Assembly (NCBI GenBank): GCA_963697695.1
Contig: OY969094.1
Coordinates: 2,232,001-2,296,000, forward strand
Source: VRUE01 sp963697695
GTDB taxonomy: Bacteria; Actinomycetota; Thermoleophilia; Solirubrobacterales; 70-9
DNA length: 64,000 bases
Reading direction: 5' to 3'
Shown: one piece after another, positions 6,170 to 14,855 of the stretch
Position numbering within the stretch: position 1 is the first letter of the stretch
Layout of the letters: each line of letters opens with the position of its first letter
The notes under the pieces: model-generated
What the model saw: only the letters and a program-made list of their open reading frames with translations
The model's database searches: none
What the model was told of the DNA's origin: nothing
Translations under genes and position numbers: made by a program

Positions 6170-8001
6170 CCGGCGATCGCCCGGGTCCGCTGACGGGCGG
6201 CCTTCTGGCGGGCGTTCTTGTCCAGCACGGACTTGCGCAGGCGGGTCGACTCGGGCGTCACTTCGACGCACTCGTCGTCGCGGAGGAACTCCAGCGCGTT
6301 CTCCAGCGAGAGCCGGGTGGCGGGGGTGAGGCGGACGAGGATGTCGGCGCTCGAGGCCCGCACGTTGCTCTGGTGCTTCTCCTTGATCGCGTTGACGTCG
6401 AGATCCTCGGGCCTGGCGTTCTCGCCGACGATCATCCCCTCGTAGACTTCCTCGCCGGGGCCGACGAAGAGGGTGCCGCGGTCCTGCAGGTTGAAGAGCG
6501 CGTTGCTCGCGGTGGAGCCACGGCGGTCAGCGACCAGGGCGCCGGTCGCGCGGGTGAGCAGGTCGCCGGCCCAGCGCTCCCAGCGGTCGAAGACGTGGTG
6601 CATGATCCCCGTGCCGCGTGTCTCGGTGAGGAATTCGGTGCGGAAGCCGATCAGCCCGCGGGCCGGAACGAGGTATTCCATGCGCACCCAACCGGTCGAG
6701 TGGTTGACCATCTGCTCGAGCCGGCCCTTGCGCTGCGCGAGCAGCTGGGTGATCGCCCCGACGTGCTCCTCGGGCGCGTCGATCGATAGTCGCTCGACCG
6801 GCTCGTGCAGCTTGCCGTCGACCTCGCGGGTGAGCACGCGCGGCTGTCCCGCGGTCAGCTCGAACCCCTCTCGCCGCATCAGCTCGAGCAGGACGACGAG
6901 TTGCAGCTCGCCGCGGCCCTGAACCTCCCACGCATCGGGTCGCTCGGTCTCGAGGACGCGGATCGAGACGTTGCCGACCAGCTCGGCGTCGAGCCGGTCG
7001 CGCACCTGGCGCGCAGTCAGCTTGCTGCCCTCCGATCCGGCCAGCGGCGAGGTGTTGATCCCGACGACGATCGAGAGCGAGGGCTCGTCGACCGTGATCA
7101 CCGGCAGCGGTTGCGGGTTCTCGGGATCGGCCAGTGTCTCGCCGATCGTCACCTCTTCCATGCCGGCGACGGCGATGATCTCTCCCGGACCCGCCTCCTC
7201 GGCTGAGACCCGCTCCAGCGCCTCGGTGATGTAGAGCTCGGAGACCGTCGCCCGCTCGACGCTGCCGTTGGCGCGGCACCAGGCGATCTGCTGGCCGGAG
7301 CGGATCGTGCCGTTGTGGACTCGGCAGAGCGCCAGGCGGCCGAGGTAGGGGGAGGCGTCGAGGTTGGTGACGTGGGCCTGTAGGGGCTGATCGGGGTCGT
7401 ACTCGGGCGCTGGGATCTTCTCCAGCATCAGGTCGAGCAGGGGGGAGAGATCGCTTCCCTCGACTCCCTCCTCGAGCGAGGCCCAGCCGGCCTTGGCGTT
7501 GGTGTAGGCGATCGGGAAGTCGATCTGCTCCGAGTCGGCGTCGAGATCGATGAAGAGCTCATAGACCTCATCGACCACCTCGGCGATGCGGGCATCGGGC
7601 CGGTCGACCTTGTTGATGACGAGGATCACCGGCAGCTTCGCCTCCAGCGCCTTGCGCAGGACGAAGCGGGTCTGGGGGAGCGGCCCCTCCGATGCGTCGA
7701 CCAGCAGCAGCACGCCGTCGACCATGGTCAGGCCGCGCTCGACCTCGCCGCCGAAATCGGCGTGACCCGGGGTGTCGACGATGTTGAGCTTCACCCCGTT
7801 GTATTTGACGGCCGTGTTCTTGGCGAGGATCGTGATCCCCTTCTCGCGCTCGAGGTCCATCGAGTCCATCACCCGCTCGGCCACGTCCTGGCCCTTGCGG
7901 AAGGCACCGGACTGCCAGAGCATCGCGTCGACCAGCGTCGTCTTGCCGTGGTCGACGTGGGCGACGATTGCGATGTTCCTAAGGTCGTTTCGAGTGGTCA
8001 T
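6166..8001 (-). CDS. typA: Ribosome-associated GTPase TypA/BipA
   Basis: 611 residues from the ATG at 8001 (MTTRNDLRNIAIVAHVDHGK). A longer reading frame to 8058 adds an unconserved N-terminus. It is a translational GTPase that binds the ribosome and supports growth under cold or stress. G1 is AHVDHGKT (14-21), G2 lies around EREKGITI, G3 is DTPGHADFGGEV and G4 is NKVDRPDAR. EF-G-like domains II, III and V follow (RGLIGFRTEFLTETRGTG), then the TypA-specific C-terminus. Length is normal. No Shine-Dalgarno is evident; a possible -10 TATCCT lies 9 nt before the ATG. Its stop shares CTAG with the convergent DUF2252 gene. Confidence 0.96.
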   Translation of the reverse strand: MTTRNDLRNIAIVAHVDHGKTTLVDAMLWQSGAFRKGQDVAERVMDSMDLEREKGITILAKNTAVKYNGVKLNIVDTPGHADFGGEVERGLTMVDGVLLLVDASEGPLPQTRFVLRKALEAKLPVILVINKVDRPDARIAEVVDEVYELFIDLDADSEQIDFPIAYTNAKAGWASLEEGVEGSDLSPLLDLMLEKIPAPEYDPDQPLQAHVTNLDASPYLGRLALCRVHNGTIRSGQQIAWCRANGSVERATVSELYITEALERVSAEEAGPGEIIAVAGMEEVTIGETLADPENPQPLPVITVDEPSLSIVVGINTSPLAGSEGSKLTARQVRDRLDAELVGNVSIRVLETERPDAWEVQGRGELQLVVLLELMRREGFELTAGQPRVLTREVDGKLHEPVERLSIDAPEEHVGAITQLLAQRKGRLEQMVNHSTGWVRMEYLVPARGLIGFRTEFLTETRGTGIMHHVFDRWERWAGDLLTRATGALVADRRGSTASNALFNLQDRGTLFVGPGEEVYEGMIVGENARPEDLDVNAIKEKHQSNVRASSADILVRLTPATRLSLENALEFLRDDECVEVTPESTRLRKSVLDKNARQKAARQRTRAIAG

Positions 8002-8059
8002 TGGACGGGAAGGATAGGAGGCAGTGCCCAAGAGGGGCGCTGCCCAAACTCGTGGCAAA

Positions 8060-8089
8060 AACGAGGCCCGCCGGATGGCGGGCCTCGTT
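8060..8089 (-). terminator. Terminator of the cold-shock gene
   Basis: A 13-bp perfect stem (8060-8072 with 8077-8089, loop GGAT) beginning 27 nt past the stop of the cold-shock gene. Read on the minus strand it is followed by a short T run (from the AAAAA on the plus strand), as in an intrinsic terminator. Confidence 0.85.
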
Positions 8090-8115
8090 CGTACTGCTGA
8101 AGAGCGGTGTTGCGA

Positions 8116-8322
8116 CTACGAGGTCTGCTGAACGCTCGCTGCAGCAGGGCCCTTGGGGCCTTCCTCGGACTCGTAGCTCACCTTGGCGCCCTCGGCCAGG
8201 GACTTGAAGCCCTCGCCCAGGATTGCGCTGTGGTGGACGAAGACGTCCTTGGAGCCGTCATCGGGTGTAATGAACCCGTAGCCCTTGTCGTCGCTGAACC
8301 ACTTGACTGTTCCCGTAGGCAT
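8116..8322 (-). CDS. cspA: Cold-shock domain protein
   Basis: 68 residues from the ATG at 8322 (MPTGTVKWFSDDKGYGFITP), preceded by GGAGG 7 nt upstream. An upstream in-frame ATG at 8340 is disfavoured. It is a single-stranded nucleic-acid-binding OB fold with both RNP motifs visible (KGYGFITP; DVFVHHSAI). This class acts as an RNA chaperone and antiterminator in the cytoplasm. It is monocistronic, with a strong terminator downstream. The gap between its start and the subtilase gene (8323-8498) may hold its 5' leader and promoter; I could not assign elements there. Confidence 0.95.
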   Translation of the reverse strand: MPTGTVKWFSDDKGYGFITPDDGSKDVFVHHSAILGEGFKSLAEGAKVSYESEEGPKGPAAASVQQTS

Positions 8323-8498
8323 GCATTGCCTCCACTTCATGTGCTGCGAACGCGGAGGATGCGGTAAAGCAACGACGCGACTCGCTAGACACGACTTTTG
8401 CCGGATATGGATCCGACCTAACGCGGGGACCGTAGCAGGCTGACACGGGGGAAGATGCGGCGCTCGGAAGGCCGTCTGGCGGTGTTGAGGAGGTGAGA

Positions 8499-10961
8499 GT
8501 GCCAGTCGATACCGTGATTGCGATGACCCCAGGGCGTCGATTTCGCCTGCGGAAGCCCCAGGGCTGGGCCGCGATGCTGGCCGCGGCTTTCCTCGTCATG
8601 CCCGCCTCGGCCACCGCGATGGCCACGCGGGCAAACTCCACCGACCTCTCTCCGCGCCTGGCTGAGCTGTCGAGGCCGGCACTGCGGACCGCACCCGAGG
8701 CGGTGCAGGACGAGGCGCTGGGGGTGGCGGCCGAGGGTCCCGGCAGCCTGCTGCGCGACGGTAGCCGCGTCCTCGTCGACGTGCGCTTCGAGGGCGGGGT
8801 CGAGGCCGGCGCTGACGACCTGCGGGCAGCGGGCGCGAAGGTGGTCAGCGTCAGCTCCCGCTACCGGACGGTCACCGTGGCCGCCAAGCCGGTGGAACTG
8901 CGCGCTGTCGCCGCAGTGCCCAAGGTTGCCGGCGTCACCGAGATCCTCGCTCCTGTGGTCTCGGCGGTCGGCTGCACCGGGTTGGTCACCTCCGAGGGAG
9001 ACGCGCAGCTCGGCGCCTCAACCGCGCGCGCGACCTTCGGCGTCAACGGAAGCGGGGTCAACGTGGGGATCCTCTCCGACTCTTTCGACGAAGACCCCAC
9101 TGCTCCGACGCGCGCTGCACAGGATGCCGCCAGCGGCGATTTGCCCGGGCCCGGCAACCCGTGCGGCTACACCGCGCCGGTGGGCGTCTTCGCGGATTTC
9201 GGCGAACCCGCTGAAGCCACCGACGAGGGACGCGCGATGGCCCAGATCGTCCACGACCTCGCGCCCGGGGCCTCGATCTCCTTCGCGACGGCCTTCACCG
9301 GCATGTTCGCCTTCGCACAGAACATCAGGGCGCTGCACGCGGTGGGGGCGCGGGTGATCGTCGACGACGTCCTCTACCCGGACGAGCCCTTCTTCCAGGA
9401 GGGCCCGGTCGGAGTGGCGGTCAACGACGTCACCGCTTCCGGCTCGGCCTACTTCTCGGCCGCCGGCAACAACAACCTGATCGACGCCGAAGGCCGCGAC
9501 ATCGCCTCCTGGGAAGCGCCGCAATTCCGCGACTCGGAAAGCTGCCCGGCGGCGCTTCTCGCTCTGCCCGAATTCGGCGAAGGCCACTGCATGGATTTCG
9601 ACCCGGCCGAAGCGACGAAAGACGACACCTTCGGCATCACCGTGGAAGCCGGCGAAACGCTCTTCGTCGATCTGCAGTGGGCGGAGCCGTGGTTCGGCGT
9701 CGGCACGGATCTCGACCTGTTTCTGCTCGACTCGAGCGGAGAACCACTGGAAGTCGAAGGCGGCACGCTCGACAACGTCGCCAAAACCCAGCGGCCCTTC
9801 GAGTCGCTCCAATGGAAAAACGACGGGCCCGAACCGGAAGTCCAGGAAGTCCAGCTGGTGGTCAACCGCTGCGCCTCGGCCTGTAACCCGGAAGCGAGCT
9901 CGGCGGCCGTCCCCAGGCTCAAGTTCGCGCTGCTCGAGAACGGCGGTGGGGTGAGCAAAACCGAGTACCCGGAATCCTTGGAAGGAGACGTGGTCGGTCC
10001 GACGATCTTCGGCCACAACGGCGCCGGCAACGCGGTCAGCGTGGGGGCGATCCGCTACAACGCGACGACGGCTCCCGAGCAGTTCTCCTCGCGTGGCCCG
10101 GTCACCCATTACTTCGGCCCGGTCAGCGGTCCCGTGCCGGCGTCACCGCTTCCCGCGGCGGAGGAAATCTCGAAGCCGGATCTGATCGCGACCGACGGTG
10201 CGGCCAACACGTTCTTCGGCTCCTTCCAGTCGGGGCTGTGGCGTTTCTTCGGCACCTCGGCTGCGGCTCCGCATGCCGCCGCCGTGGCGGCGCTGATGCG
10301 CGAGGCGAATCCGTTTGCCACCTTCGCGCAGATGCGGACGGCTCTTGCCGCGACGGCGACTTCGGTCGGCGCCTTCGAACCGGATGCCGTGGGGGCGGGG
10401 ATGGTCAATGCCCTGGGCGCGGTCAGCTCTGTGGCGCTGCCGCCGAAGATCTCGATCACCGAGCGGCCGCCGGCGCTGAGCAACGAGACCAGTCCCCGTA
10501 TCGGCTTCACCGCGAACAGGCCCGTCACCTTCTCCTGCGCGATCGATGGCGGCGGGCTGCAGCCGTGCAGCTCCCCCTTCGTGCCGGTGGCGCCGCTCTC
10601 CGAAGGCGTCCATGGCTTTGCCGTCAGGGGCATCGATGCGGCCGGTCGCATCGGAACCAGCGAAACCGTCAGCTTCGAGATCGACGCACGCCGTCCGCGC
10701 ACCTTCTTCCGCAAGCATCCGCCGAAGACGATCAGGACTCGCCACCGTCGTGCAAGGGCGTCCTTCCGCTTCGGCTCCAACGAGGCCGGCGCCACCTTCA
10801 TCTGCAAAGTCGACGGCGGCTTCCTGCGCTTTTGCGGAAGCCGGTTCTCGCGGCGTTTCAGCGTCGGCAAACACGTTGTCCGCGTCAAAGCCCGAGACAC
10901 CGCAGGCAACGTCGACCGCTCGCCGGCGGTATTCCGCTTTCAGGTCAAGCGGATCGGCTAG
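8499..10961 (+). CDS. Secreted subtilisin-like serine protease (S8) with C-terminal Ig-like repeats
   Basis: About 820 residues. The GTG at 8499 is preferred over the GTG at 8493 because GAGGAGG (8487-8493) lies 5 nt before it. The signal region (RRFRLRK, then WAAMLAAAFLVMPASATAMA) is followed by a propeptide-like segment. The S8 core has Asp near 193 (VNVGILSDSFD), His near 251 (AQIVHDLAPG), the oxyanion Asn near 323 (SAAGNNN) and Ser near 585 (GTSAAAPHAAAVAAL). A large insertion (about 330-500) lies between the Asn and the Ser. Two C-terminal repeats follow (FSCAIDGGGLQPCSSPF; FICKVDGGFLRFCGSRF), a Cys-paired Ig-like type common in secreted actinobacterial proteins. It probably degrades extracellular protein. 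Its stop is 5 nt from the convergent recD2. Confidence 0.88.
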   Translation: MPVDTVIAMTPGRRFRLRKPQGWAAMLAAAFLVMPASATAMATRANSTDLSPRLAELSRPALRTAPEAVQDEALGVAAEGPGSLLRDGSRVLVDVRFEGGVEAGADDLRAAGAKVVSVSSRYRTVTVAAKPVELRAVAAVPKVAGVTEILAPVVSAVGCTGLVTSEGDAQLGASTARATFGVNGSGVNVGILSDSFDEDPTAPTRAAQDAASGDLPGPGNPCGYTAPVGVFADFGEPAEATDEGRAMAQIVHDLAPGASISFATAFTGMFAFAQNIRALHAVGARVIVDDVLYPDEPFFQEGPVGVAVNDVTASGSAYFSAAGNNNLIDAEGRDIASWEAPQFRDSESCPAALLALPEFGEGHCMDFDPAEATKDDTFGITVEAGETLFVDLQWAEPWFGVGTDLDLFLLDSSGEPLEVEGGTLDNVAKTQRPFESLQWKNDGPEPEVQEVQLVVNRCASACNPEASSAAVPRLKFALLENGGGVSKTEYPESLEGDVVGPTIFGHNGAGNAVSVGAIRYNATTAPEQFSSRGPVTHYFGPVSGPVPASPLPAAEEISKPDLIATDGAANTFFGSFQSGLWRFFGTSAAAPHAAAVAALMREANPFATFAQMRTALAATATSVGAFEPDAVGAGMVNALGAVSSVALPPKISITERPPALSNETSPRIGFTANRPVTFSCAIDGGGLQPCSSPFVPVAPLSEGVHGFAVRGIDAAGRIGTSETVSFEIDARRPRTFFRKHPPKTIRTRHRRARASFRFGSNEAGATFICKVDGGFLRFCGSRFSRRFSVGKHVVRVKARDTAGNVDRSPAVFRFQVKRIG

Positions 10962-10966
10962 GGCGG

Positions 10967-13105
10967 TTATTCGCGCAGCCGTCCAGCCAGGCCCGAGTGG
11001 CGGTCACCGCCATCGTCGCGCCGGACCGCCATCGCCAGGGCGCCGGGGTCGCCGACGAGCACGCAGTTGTTACGGGCGCGGGTGATCGCGGTGTAGAGCA
11101 GCGGCCGGGTGAGCATCCGTGCGTGCGAGCGGTGACAGACGCCGACCACGACCGGCACCTCACATCCCTGCGCCTTGTGAACGGAGATCGCGTAGGCGAG
11201 CCGCAGCGTCGCGGTCTCGCCGTAGGGGATCGTCAGTGAGCCCCCGTCGTCCGTGTCGACGACGATCTCTTCCTCGTCGGGATCGTCGGAGCGGAGGAAG
11301 ACGATCGAGCCGTTCATCAGGCCCAGCTCGTGTGAGTTACGGGTCTGGATCAGGCGGTCGCCGATCCGGAAGCGCTCGCTGACCGCCGGCTTGCCGCGCG
11401 GGTTGAGGCGCTCCTGCAGCCGCTCGTTGAGCGCGTCGATCCCGATTGGTCCCCGGTACATCGGCGCCAGCACCTGGACGTCGCGAACGGGGTCGCAGTC
11501 GAAGCTCTTAGGCGCTCGCTCGGCGACGACCTCGACGACCGTCTCGAGCGCACGCGCCGGGTTGGCGCGGTCGACGAAGAAGAAGTCGCGTTCCTGCTCG
11601 CCCTCGGGCTCGAGGTGGGGCTGGCGCCCCTGGTTGATCTCGTGCGCAGCGGTAGTGATCATCGAGCGCGCCGCCTGGCGGAAGATCTGGGTGAGGCGGA
11701 CTACCGGCGCCGCTTCAGAGGCGATCAGGTCCTCGAACGGCTTGCCGGCCCCGATCGGTGGCAGCTGATCCGCATCGCCGACGAAGACGACGTGAGTCGA
11801 CTCGGCGAGGCCACCGAGCAGGACCTCGATCAGCCGCAGATTCAGCATCGAGGACTCGTCGACCACGACCAGATCGGCGGGGAGGGGATGCCCCGGCTTG
11901 AAGCCGGGCTCGCGACCCGGCGACCACTCGAGCAGGCGATGGATCGTCTGCGCCTCGTGACTTGTCGCCTCCTCGAGGCGACGGGCGGCGCGCCCGGTCG
12001 GGGCGCAGAGGGCGATTCGCGCCTGGGCCGCTTCCGCCTCGGCGACGATGGCCCTCGTGCAGGCGGTCTTGCCGACGCCCGGGCCGCCGGTCAGGACCGA
12101 GATGCGCGATGCGAAGGCGCCACGTACCGCGGCCCACTGCTCGTCGGTCAGTTGCGCCTCCTCGCCGTCATCGGGCGGCGCCTCGCCGGGGTCATGGCCG
12201 AGATGGGAAGGAGCCGCGGCACGGATCGCGAGTGTCTTTGCGACGGCGAGCTCACTCTCATGGGTCTGCTCCCGGTAAACGCGTCCTTCGTCGAGGAGCA
12301 GACCGCGGGCTGCGGTCAGGACGTCGGGATCCGGATTGAGCCCGAGCAGCTTTGCGGCACGACCGGCCAGCTCAGCGACCGGCAGGTTGGTGTGTCCCTG
12401 TTGCTCGGCCTCGGAGAGGGCGAAGACGCCGGCGGCCTGAGCCCGGCTGTCTGACTCCGGTGGCACCCCGGCCGCCATCGCGATCTTGTCGGCGCGGGCG
12501 AAGCCGACGCCGGCGACCTCGGTCAGCCGGTAGGGGCTCTCGTGGAGGATCGCCATCGACTTGTCGCCGAAGCGGGCGTGGATGGGGGCGGCCAGGTGGG
12601 CCAGTCCATGTGGCGCCAACTGCACGTGCAGGTCGCGGACGGCGCGCGAGGCGTGCCAGGATTCGGCCGCGGCGGTGGCCTGCTTGGCGCTGACGCCGCG
12701 CAACGCCGCGAAGACGCCCTCGGGGTCGGCGGCGATCGCCTGCAACACGCCCTCGCCGTGCTCGTCGCGCAGGCGCTCGGCCCGGGACGGGCCGATGTGG
12801 CGCAGGGTGGTCAGGTAGGCGATCTGGCCGGCACGGTCCGCAGGGTCGATCGGGACGGCCCCCTGGGCTCGCAGCTGCCTGCCGAAGCGCGCGTGCGTCT
12901 GCCAGTCTCCGCTTACCTCGGCTTGGTCGCCGGCGTTCAGATGCGCCACCGGGCCGACCAGCGCGAATTCCTCGCCCGTGTCGGAGTTCTGCACCTCGAG
13001 CACCGCGTAGCCGTCGTCCTCGGCGCGGAAGATGACGCCAAGCACCGCGACTGTGCCTGAGAAGGCACTCTCGTCGGTCTCGAACAGGGTCGCTGCTTCG
13101 GGCAC
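10967..13105 (-). CDS. recD2: RecD2-type ATP-dependent DNA helicase
   Basis: 712 residues. N-terminal OB-like and helix-hairpin-helix region (FSGTVAVLGVIFRAEDDGYAVLE; LRHIGPSRAERLRDEHGEGV), then the SF1B motor: Walker A LTGGPGVGKTACTR, motif Ia CAPTGRAARRLEEAT, Walker B LVVVDESSMLN, motif III GDADQLPPIGAG, motif IV LTQIFRQAA, motif V/VI YAISVHKAQGCEVPVVV and LLYTAITRAR. It is a 5'-3' helicase that works without RecB/RecC, as in Deinococcus and Bacillus RecD2; neither partner is nearby. The GTG start has TAGCTT 6 nt upstream, suggesting leaderless transcription divergent from the SRPBCC gene. Confidence 0.95.
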   Translation of the reverse strand: MPEAATLFETDESAFSGTVAVLGVIFRAEDDGYAVLEVQNSDTGEEFALVGPVAHLNAGDQAEVSGDWQTHARFGRQLRAQGAVPIDPADRAGQIAYLTTLRHIGPSRAERLRDEHGEGVLQAIAADPEGVFAALRGVSAKQATAAAESWHASRAVRDLHVQLAPHGLAHLAAPIHARFGDKSMAILHESPYRLTEVAGVGFARADKIAMAAGVPPESDSRAQAAGVFALSEAEQQGHTNLPVAELAGRAAKLLGLNPDPDVLTAARGLLLDEGRVYREQTHESELAVAKTLAIRAAAPSHLGHDPGEAPPDDGEEAQLTDEQWAAVRGAFASRISVLTGGPGVGKTACTRAIVAEAEAAQARIALCAPTGRAARRLEEATSHEAQTIHRLLEWSPGREPGFKPGHPLPADLVVVDESSMLNLRLIEVLLGGLAESTHVVFVGDADQLPPIGAGKPFEDLIASEAAPVVRLTQIFRQAARSMITTAAHEINQGRQPHLEPEGEQERDFFFVDRANPARALETVVEVVAERAPKSFDCDPVRDVQVLAPMYRGPIGIDALNERLQERLNPRGKPAVSERFRIGDRLIQTRNSHELGLMNGSIVFLRSDDPDEEEIVVDTDDGGSLTIPYGETATLRLAYAISVHKAQGCEVPVVVGVCHRSHARMLTRPLLYTAITRARNNCVLVGDPGALAMAVRRDDGGDRHSGLAGRLRE

Positions 13106-13111
13106 CGTTCA

Positions 13112-13117
13112 AAGCTA
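13112..13117 (-). promoter_or_regulatory. Leaderless -10 box of recD2
   Basis: TAGCTT on the minus strand with 6 nt to the GTG start, and no Shine-Dalgarno. The spacing places the transcription start at or next to the start codon. Confidence 0.5.
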
Positions 13118-13169
13118 GCCGCAGCCAAGGCGGCAGCCGAGAGCCCGGACACGCAAATTCCGCGATACG

Positions 13170-13175
13170 TAGGAT
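13170..13175 (+). promoter_or_regulatory. Leaderless -10 box of the SRPBCC gene
   Basis: TAGGAT followed by 7 nt and ATG at 13183. A weak GAGG lies between, so leaderless or very short-leader transcription is inferred. It is divergent from the recD2 promoter, 52 bp away. Confidence 0.5.
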
Positions 13176-13182
13176 CGAGGCG

Positions 13183-13641
13183 ATGAGCGCCGAGAGCCAG
13201 AGCCTGCCCCACATCGACGAGCACTCGATTGAGATCATGGCCGGGCCGCAGGCGGTGTGGGACGCACTTGGGCACGTCGTGGAGCGAACGATGTCCAGTC
13301 GAGGTGCACCGCAACTTGGGCGCCTGCTCGGCAGCGCCGATCTGCACCCGGGCGGACCCCGACCGCTTACCGAGGGATCCTCGATCACGGGCTTCCACGT
13401 GGACGTGGCCGAGGCCCCACATGAGCTCGCCCTCGTCGGCACTCATCGCTTCTCTCGTTACGCGCTGATCTTCCGCCTCCACGATCTCGGCGAGGGGCGC
13501 ACTCGCCTGCGGGCGGAGACCCGCGCCGACTTTCCCGGCTTCAAGGGAAGCATCTACAAGACGTTTGTGATTCGCACTCGGGGCCACGTGCTTGCCACCC
13601 GCCGGGTCCTCACCGCCACCAAGCGACGCGCCGAGCGCTAA
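13183..13641 (+). CDS. SRPBCC (START-like) domain protein
   Basis: 152 residues. The pattern HIDEHSIEIMAGPQAVWDAL at the N-terminus, a central beta meander (HELALVGTHRFSRYALIFRL, RTRLRAETRADFPG) and a long C-terminal helix (SIYKTFVIRTRGHVLATRRV) fit the helix-grip SRPBCC fold, a hydrophobic-ligand-binding family. No catalytic residues can be named. It starts after a TAGGAT -10 box and is followed 12 nt later by a cupin gene, so the two and the small Cys protein behind them may be one operon. Family confidence is moderate; substrate unknown. Confidence 0.7.
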   Translation: MSAESQSLPHIDEHSIEIMAGPQAVWDALGHVVERTMSSRGAPQLGRLLGSADLHPGGPRPLTEGSSITGFHVDVAEAPHELALVGTHRFSRYALIFRLHDLGEGRTRLRAETRADFPGFKGSIYKTFVIRTRGHVLATRRVLTATKRRAER

Positions 13642-13653
13642 CGTGACCGGGAG

Positions 13654-14163
13654 ATGCCCGACGTCCTCAAGCTGACCCCGTCGGAGTCACTGGAGGTGCG
13701 CTCCTCCAGTCCCGAGGCGCTGGAGGTGGAGGCCACCTATGGCCCCGGCGGTTCGGCGCCGCCCAAGCACTTCCACCCGAGCCAGGACGAGCACTTCGAG
13801 GTGCTGGAGGGAGCGATCCGGCTGCGCATCGACGGCGAGGAGCGTGAGCTCGCTCAGGGTGAGCAGATCGACATCCCCAGCGGCAGCGTCCACCAGATGT
13901 GGAACCCGGGCACCGAGCCCGCACGGGTCCGTTGGCGCACGTCGCCAGGGGGACGGACCGAGCAGTGGTTCAGGGCGGTCGACTCGTTGCACCGGCAGGG
14001 CAAAGTGGGGCGTAACGGAATGCCAGGCCCGCTCGCCTTCGGCGTGATGCTCAGCGAGTACCGCGATGTCTTCCGTCTCGCAGGTCCAGACCGGCTACTG
14101 CGTCCAGCCTTTGCGGCCCTTGGCGCGGTCGGCCGGGCTCGTGGGTATACGGCCTCACCTTGA
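13654..14163 (+). CDS. Cupin-domain protein
   Basis: 169 residues. The cupin core lies in residues 25-85: cupin motif 1 PPKHFHPSQDEHFEVLEGAIRL supplies His, His and Glu metal ligands (HFHPSQDEHFEV), and motif 2 is IPSGSVHQMWNPG with the last His. A helical C-terminal tail (LLRPAFAALGAVGRARGY) follows. A GGGAG Shine-Dalgarno sits just upstream of the ATG. The reaction cannot be inferred. Its TGA stop overlaps the TTG start of the next small gene (TTGA). Confidence 0.85.
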   Translation: MPDVLKLTPSESLEVRSSSPEALEVEATYGPGGSAPPKHFHPSQDEHFEVLEGAIRLRIDGEERELAQGEQIDIPSGSVHQMWNPGTEPARVRWRTSPGGRTEQWFRAVDSLHRQGKVGRNGMPGPLAFGVMLSEYRDVFRLAGPDRLLRPAFAALGAVGRARGYTASP

Positions 14164-14366
14164 CGGCGTCCACGAACGGGCTCTGCGACAGCTGCGCGCA
14201 TCAGCGGCTGGTGTCCAACACGCGCGGTTCGGTCTTCTCGCTCTGCGAGCGCTCGCGGACGGATTCGCGTTACCCGCGTTACCCACGGATTCCGGTGCTG
14301 GCTTGCCCCGGCCACGAGTTGCGTGGCCGGGGCACCGGCGAGCACCGGAATGAAGCTGATGCCTAG
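14160..14366 (+). CDS. Small four-Cys protein (CDSCxHQR family)
   Basis: About 68 residues from a TTG overlapping the stop of the cupin gene. The pattern is GLCDSCAHQR, then NTRGSVFSLCERS, RYPRYPRIPVLACPGHE: four Cys in a CxxC...C...C arrangement that could bind one zinc. I recognise this pattern as a small conserved actinobacterial family of unknown function, from memory only. The last about 15 residues look unconserved and overlap the stop of the convergent cupin gene. A small metal-binding protein is the best guess. Confidence 0.7.
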   Translation: MTASTNGLCDSCAHQRLVSNTRGSVFSLCERSRTDSRYPRYPRIPVLACPGHELRGRGTGEHRNEADA

Positions 14367-14755
14367 CTCGCCATCGGGTCGGGTTCGCCGAGCTGCGAGT
14401 TGGCAGGCGGCTCGTAGATCTGGCCGGGGACGCCGCCGACGATCAGCAGCCGGATCCCCTCGGAGCCCGGCCAAACCTTGCGCGTGACTCCTGAGCCGAC
14501 GCGGGCCAGGTGGTCCGGATCGAGAGGGAAGCGCTCACCCTCGATCTCCAGCTCTCCGCTGCCGCTCAGGGTGACGTACACCTCCTCCTGCCCGTCTTCT
14601 GCGTGGGTGTGCTCCGGGTAGTTCTCGAAATTCGGTGGCATGTCGATCACCTGGAGGCCGAACGACTCGACCCCAAGCTCTGCCCGGGCGCGCTTGAAAG
14701 CACCCAGGTACACCGCCTCCATCTCGTCGATCTTCTTGACCGCGTGGCCTGGCAT
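14363..14755 (-). CDS. Cupin-domain protein, probable target of the adjacent TetR
   Basis: 130 residues with a good GGAGGAGG Shine-Dalgarno upstream of the ATG. Cupin motif 1 is NYPEHTHAEDGQEEVYVTLSG (metal ligands HTH and Glu); motif 2 (HLARVGSGVTRKVWPGSEG) lacks an obvious His, so metal binding may be incomplete. VKKIDEMEAVYLGAFKRARA at the N-terminus is typical of small stand-alone cupins. It is divergent from the TetR gene, and the 16-bp palindrome at 14820-14835 lies between them. Confidence 0.82.
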   Translation of the reverse strand: MPGHAVKKIDEMEAVYLGAFKRARAELGVESFGLQVIDMPPNFENYPEHTHAEDGQEEVYVTLSGSGELEIEGERFPLDPDHLARVGSGVTRKVWPGSEGIRLLIVGGVPGQIYEPPANSQLGEPDPMAS

Positions 14756-14819
14756 TTTTCCTCCTCCTTTGCGAAGTCCAATCCCTGTCGGGACCTAGGC
14801 GGCTCAGCCTAGCCGATTC

Positions 14820-14835
14820 GCACGAACGTTCGTGC
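14820..14835. promoter_or_regulatory. TetR-type operator between divergent cupin and tetR genes
   Basis: GCACGAACGTTCGTGC is a perfect 16-bp palindrome. It ends 7 bp upstream of the TAACCT -10 box of the tetR gene, where bound repressor would occlude the -35/spacer region, and is 65 nt from the cupin start. Classic layout for autoregulation plus control of the neighbour. Confidence 0.75.
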
Positions 14836-14842
14836 TTTTCTG

Positions 14843-14848
14843 TAACCT
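14843..14848 (+). promoter_or_regulatory. Leaderless -10 box of the tetR gene
   Basis: TAACCT with 7 nt to the GTG at 14856. This favours 14856 over the GTG at 14832, which lies inside the operator. Confidence 0.5.
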
Positions 14849-14855
14849 GAGCGAG

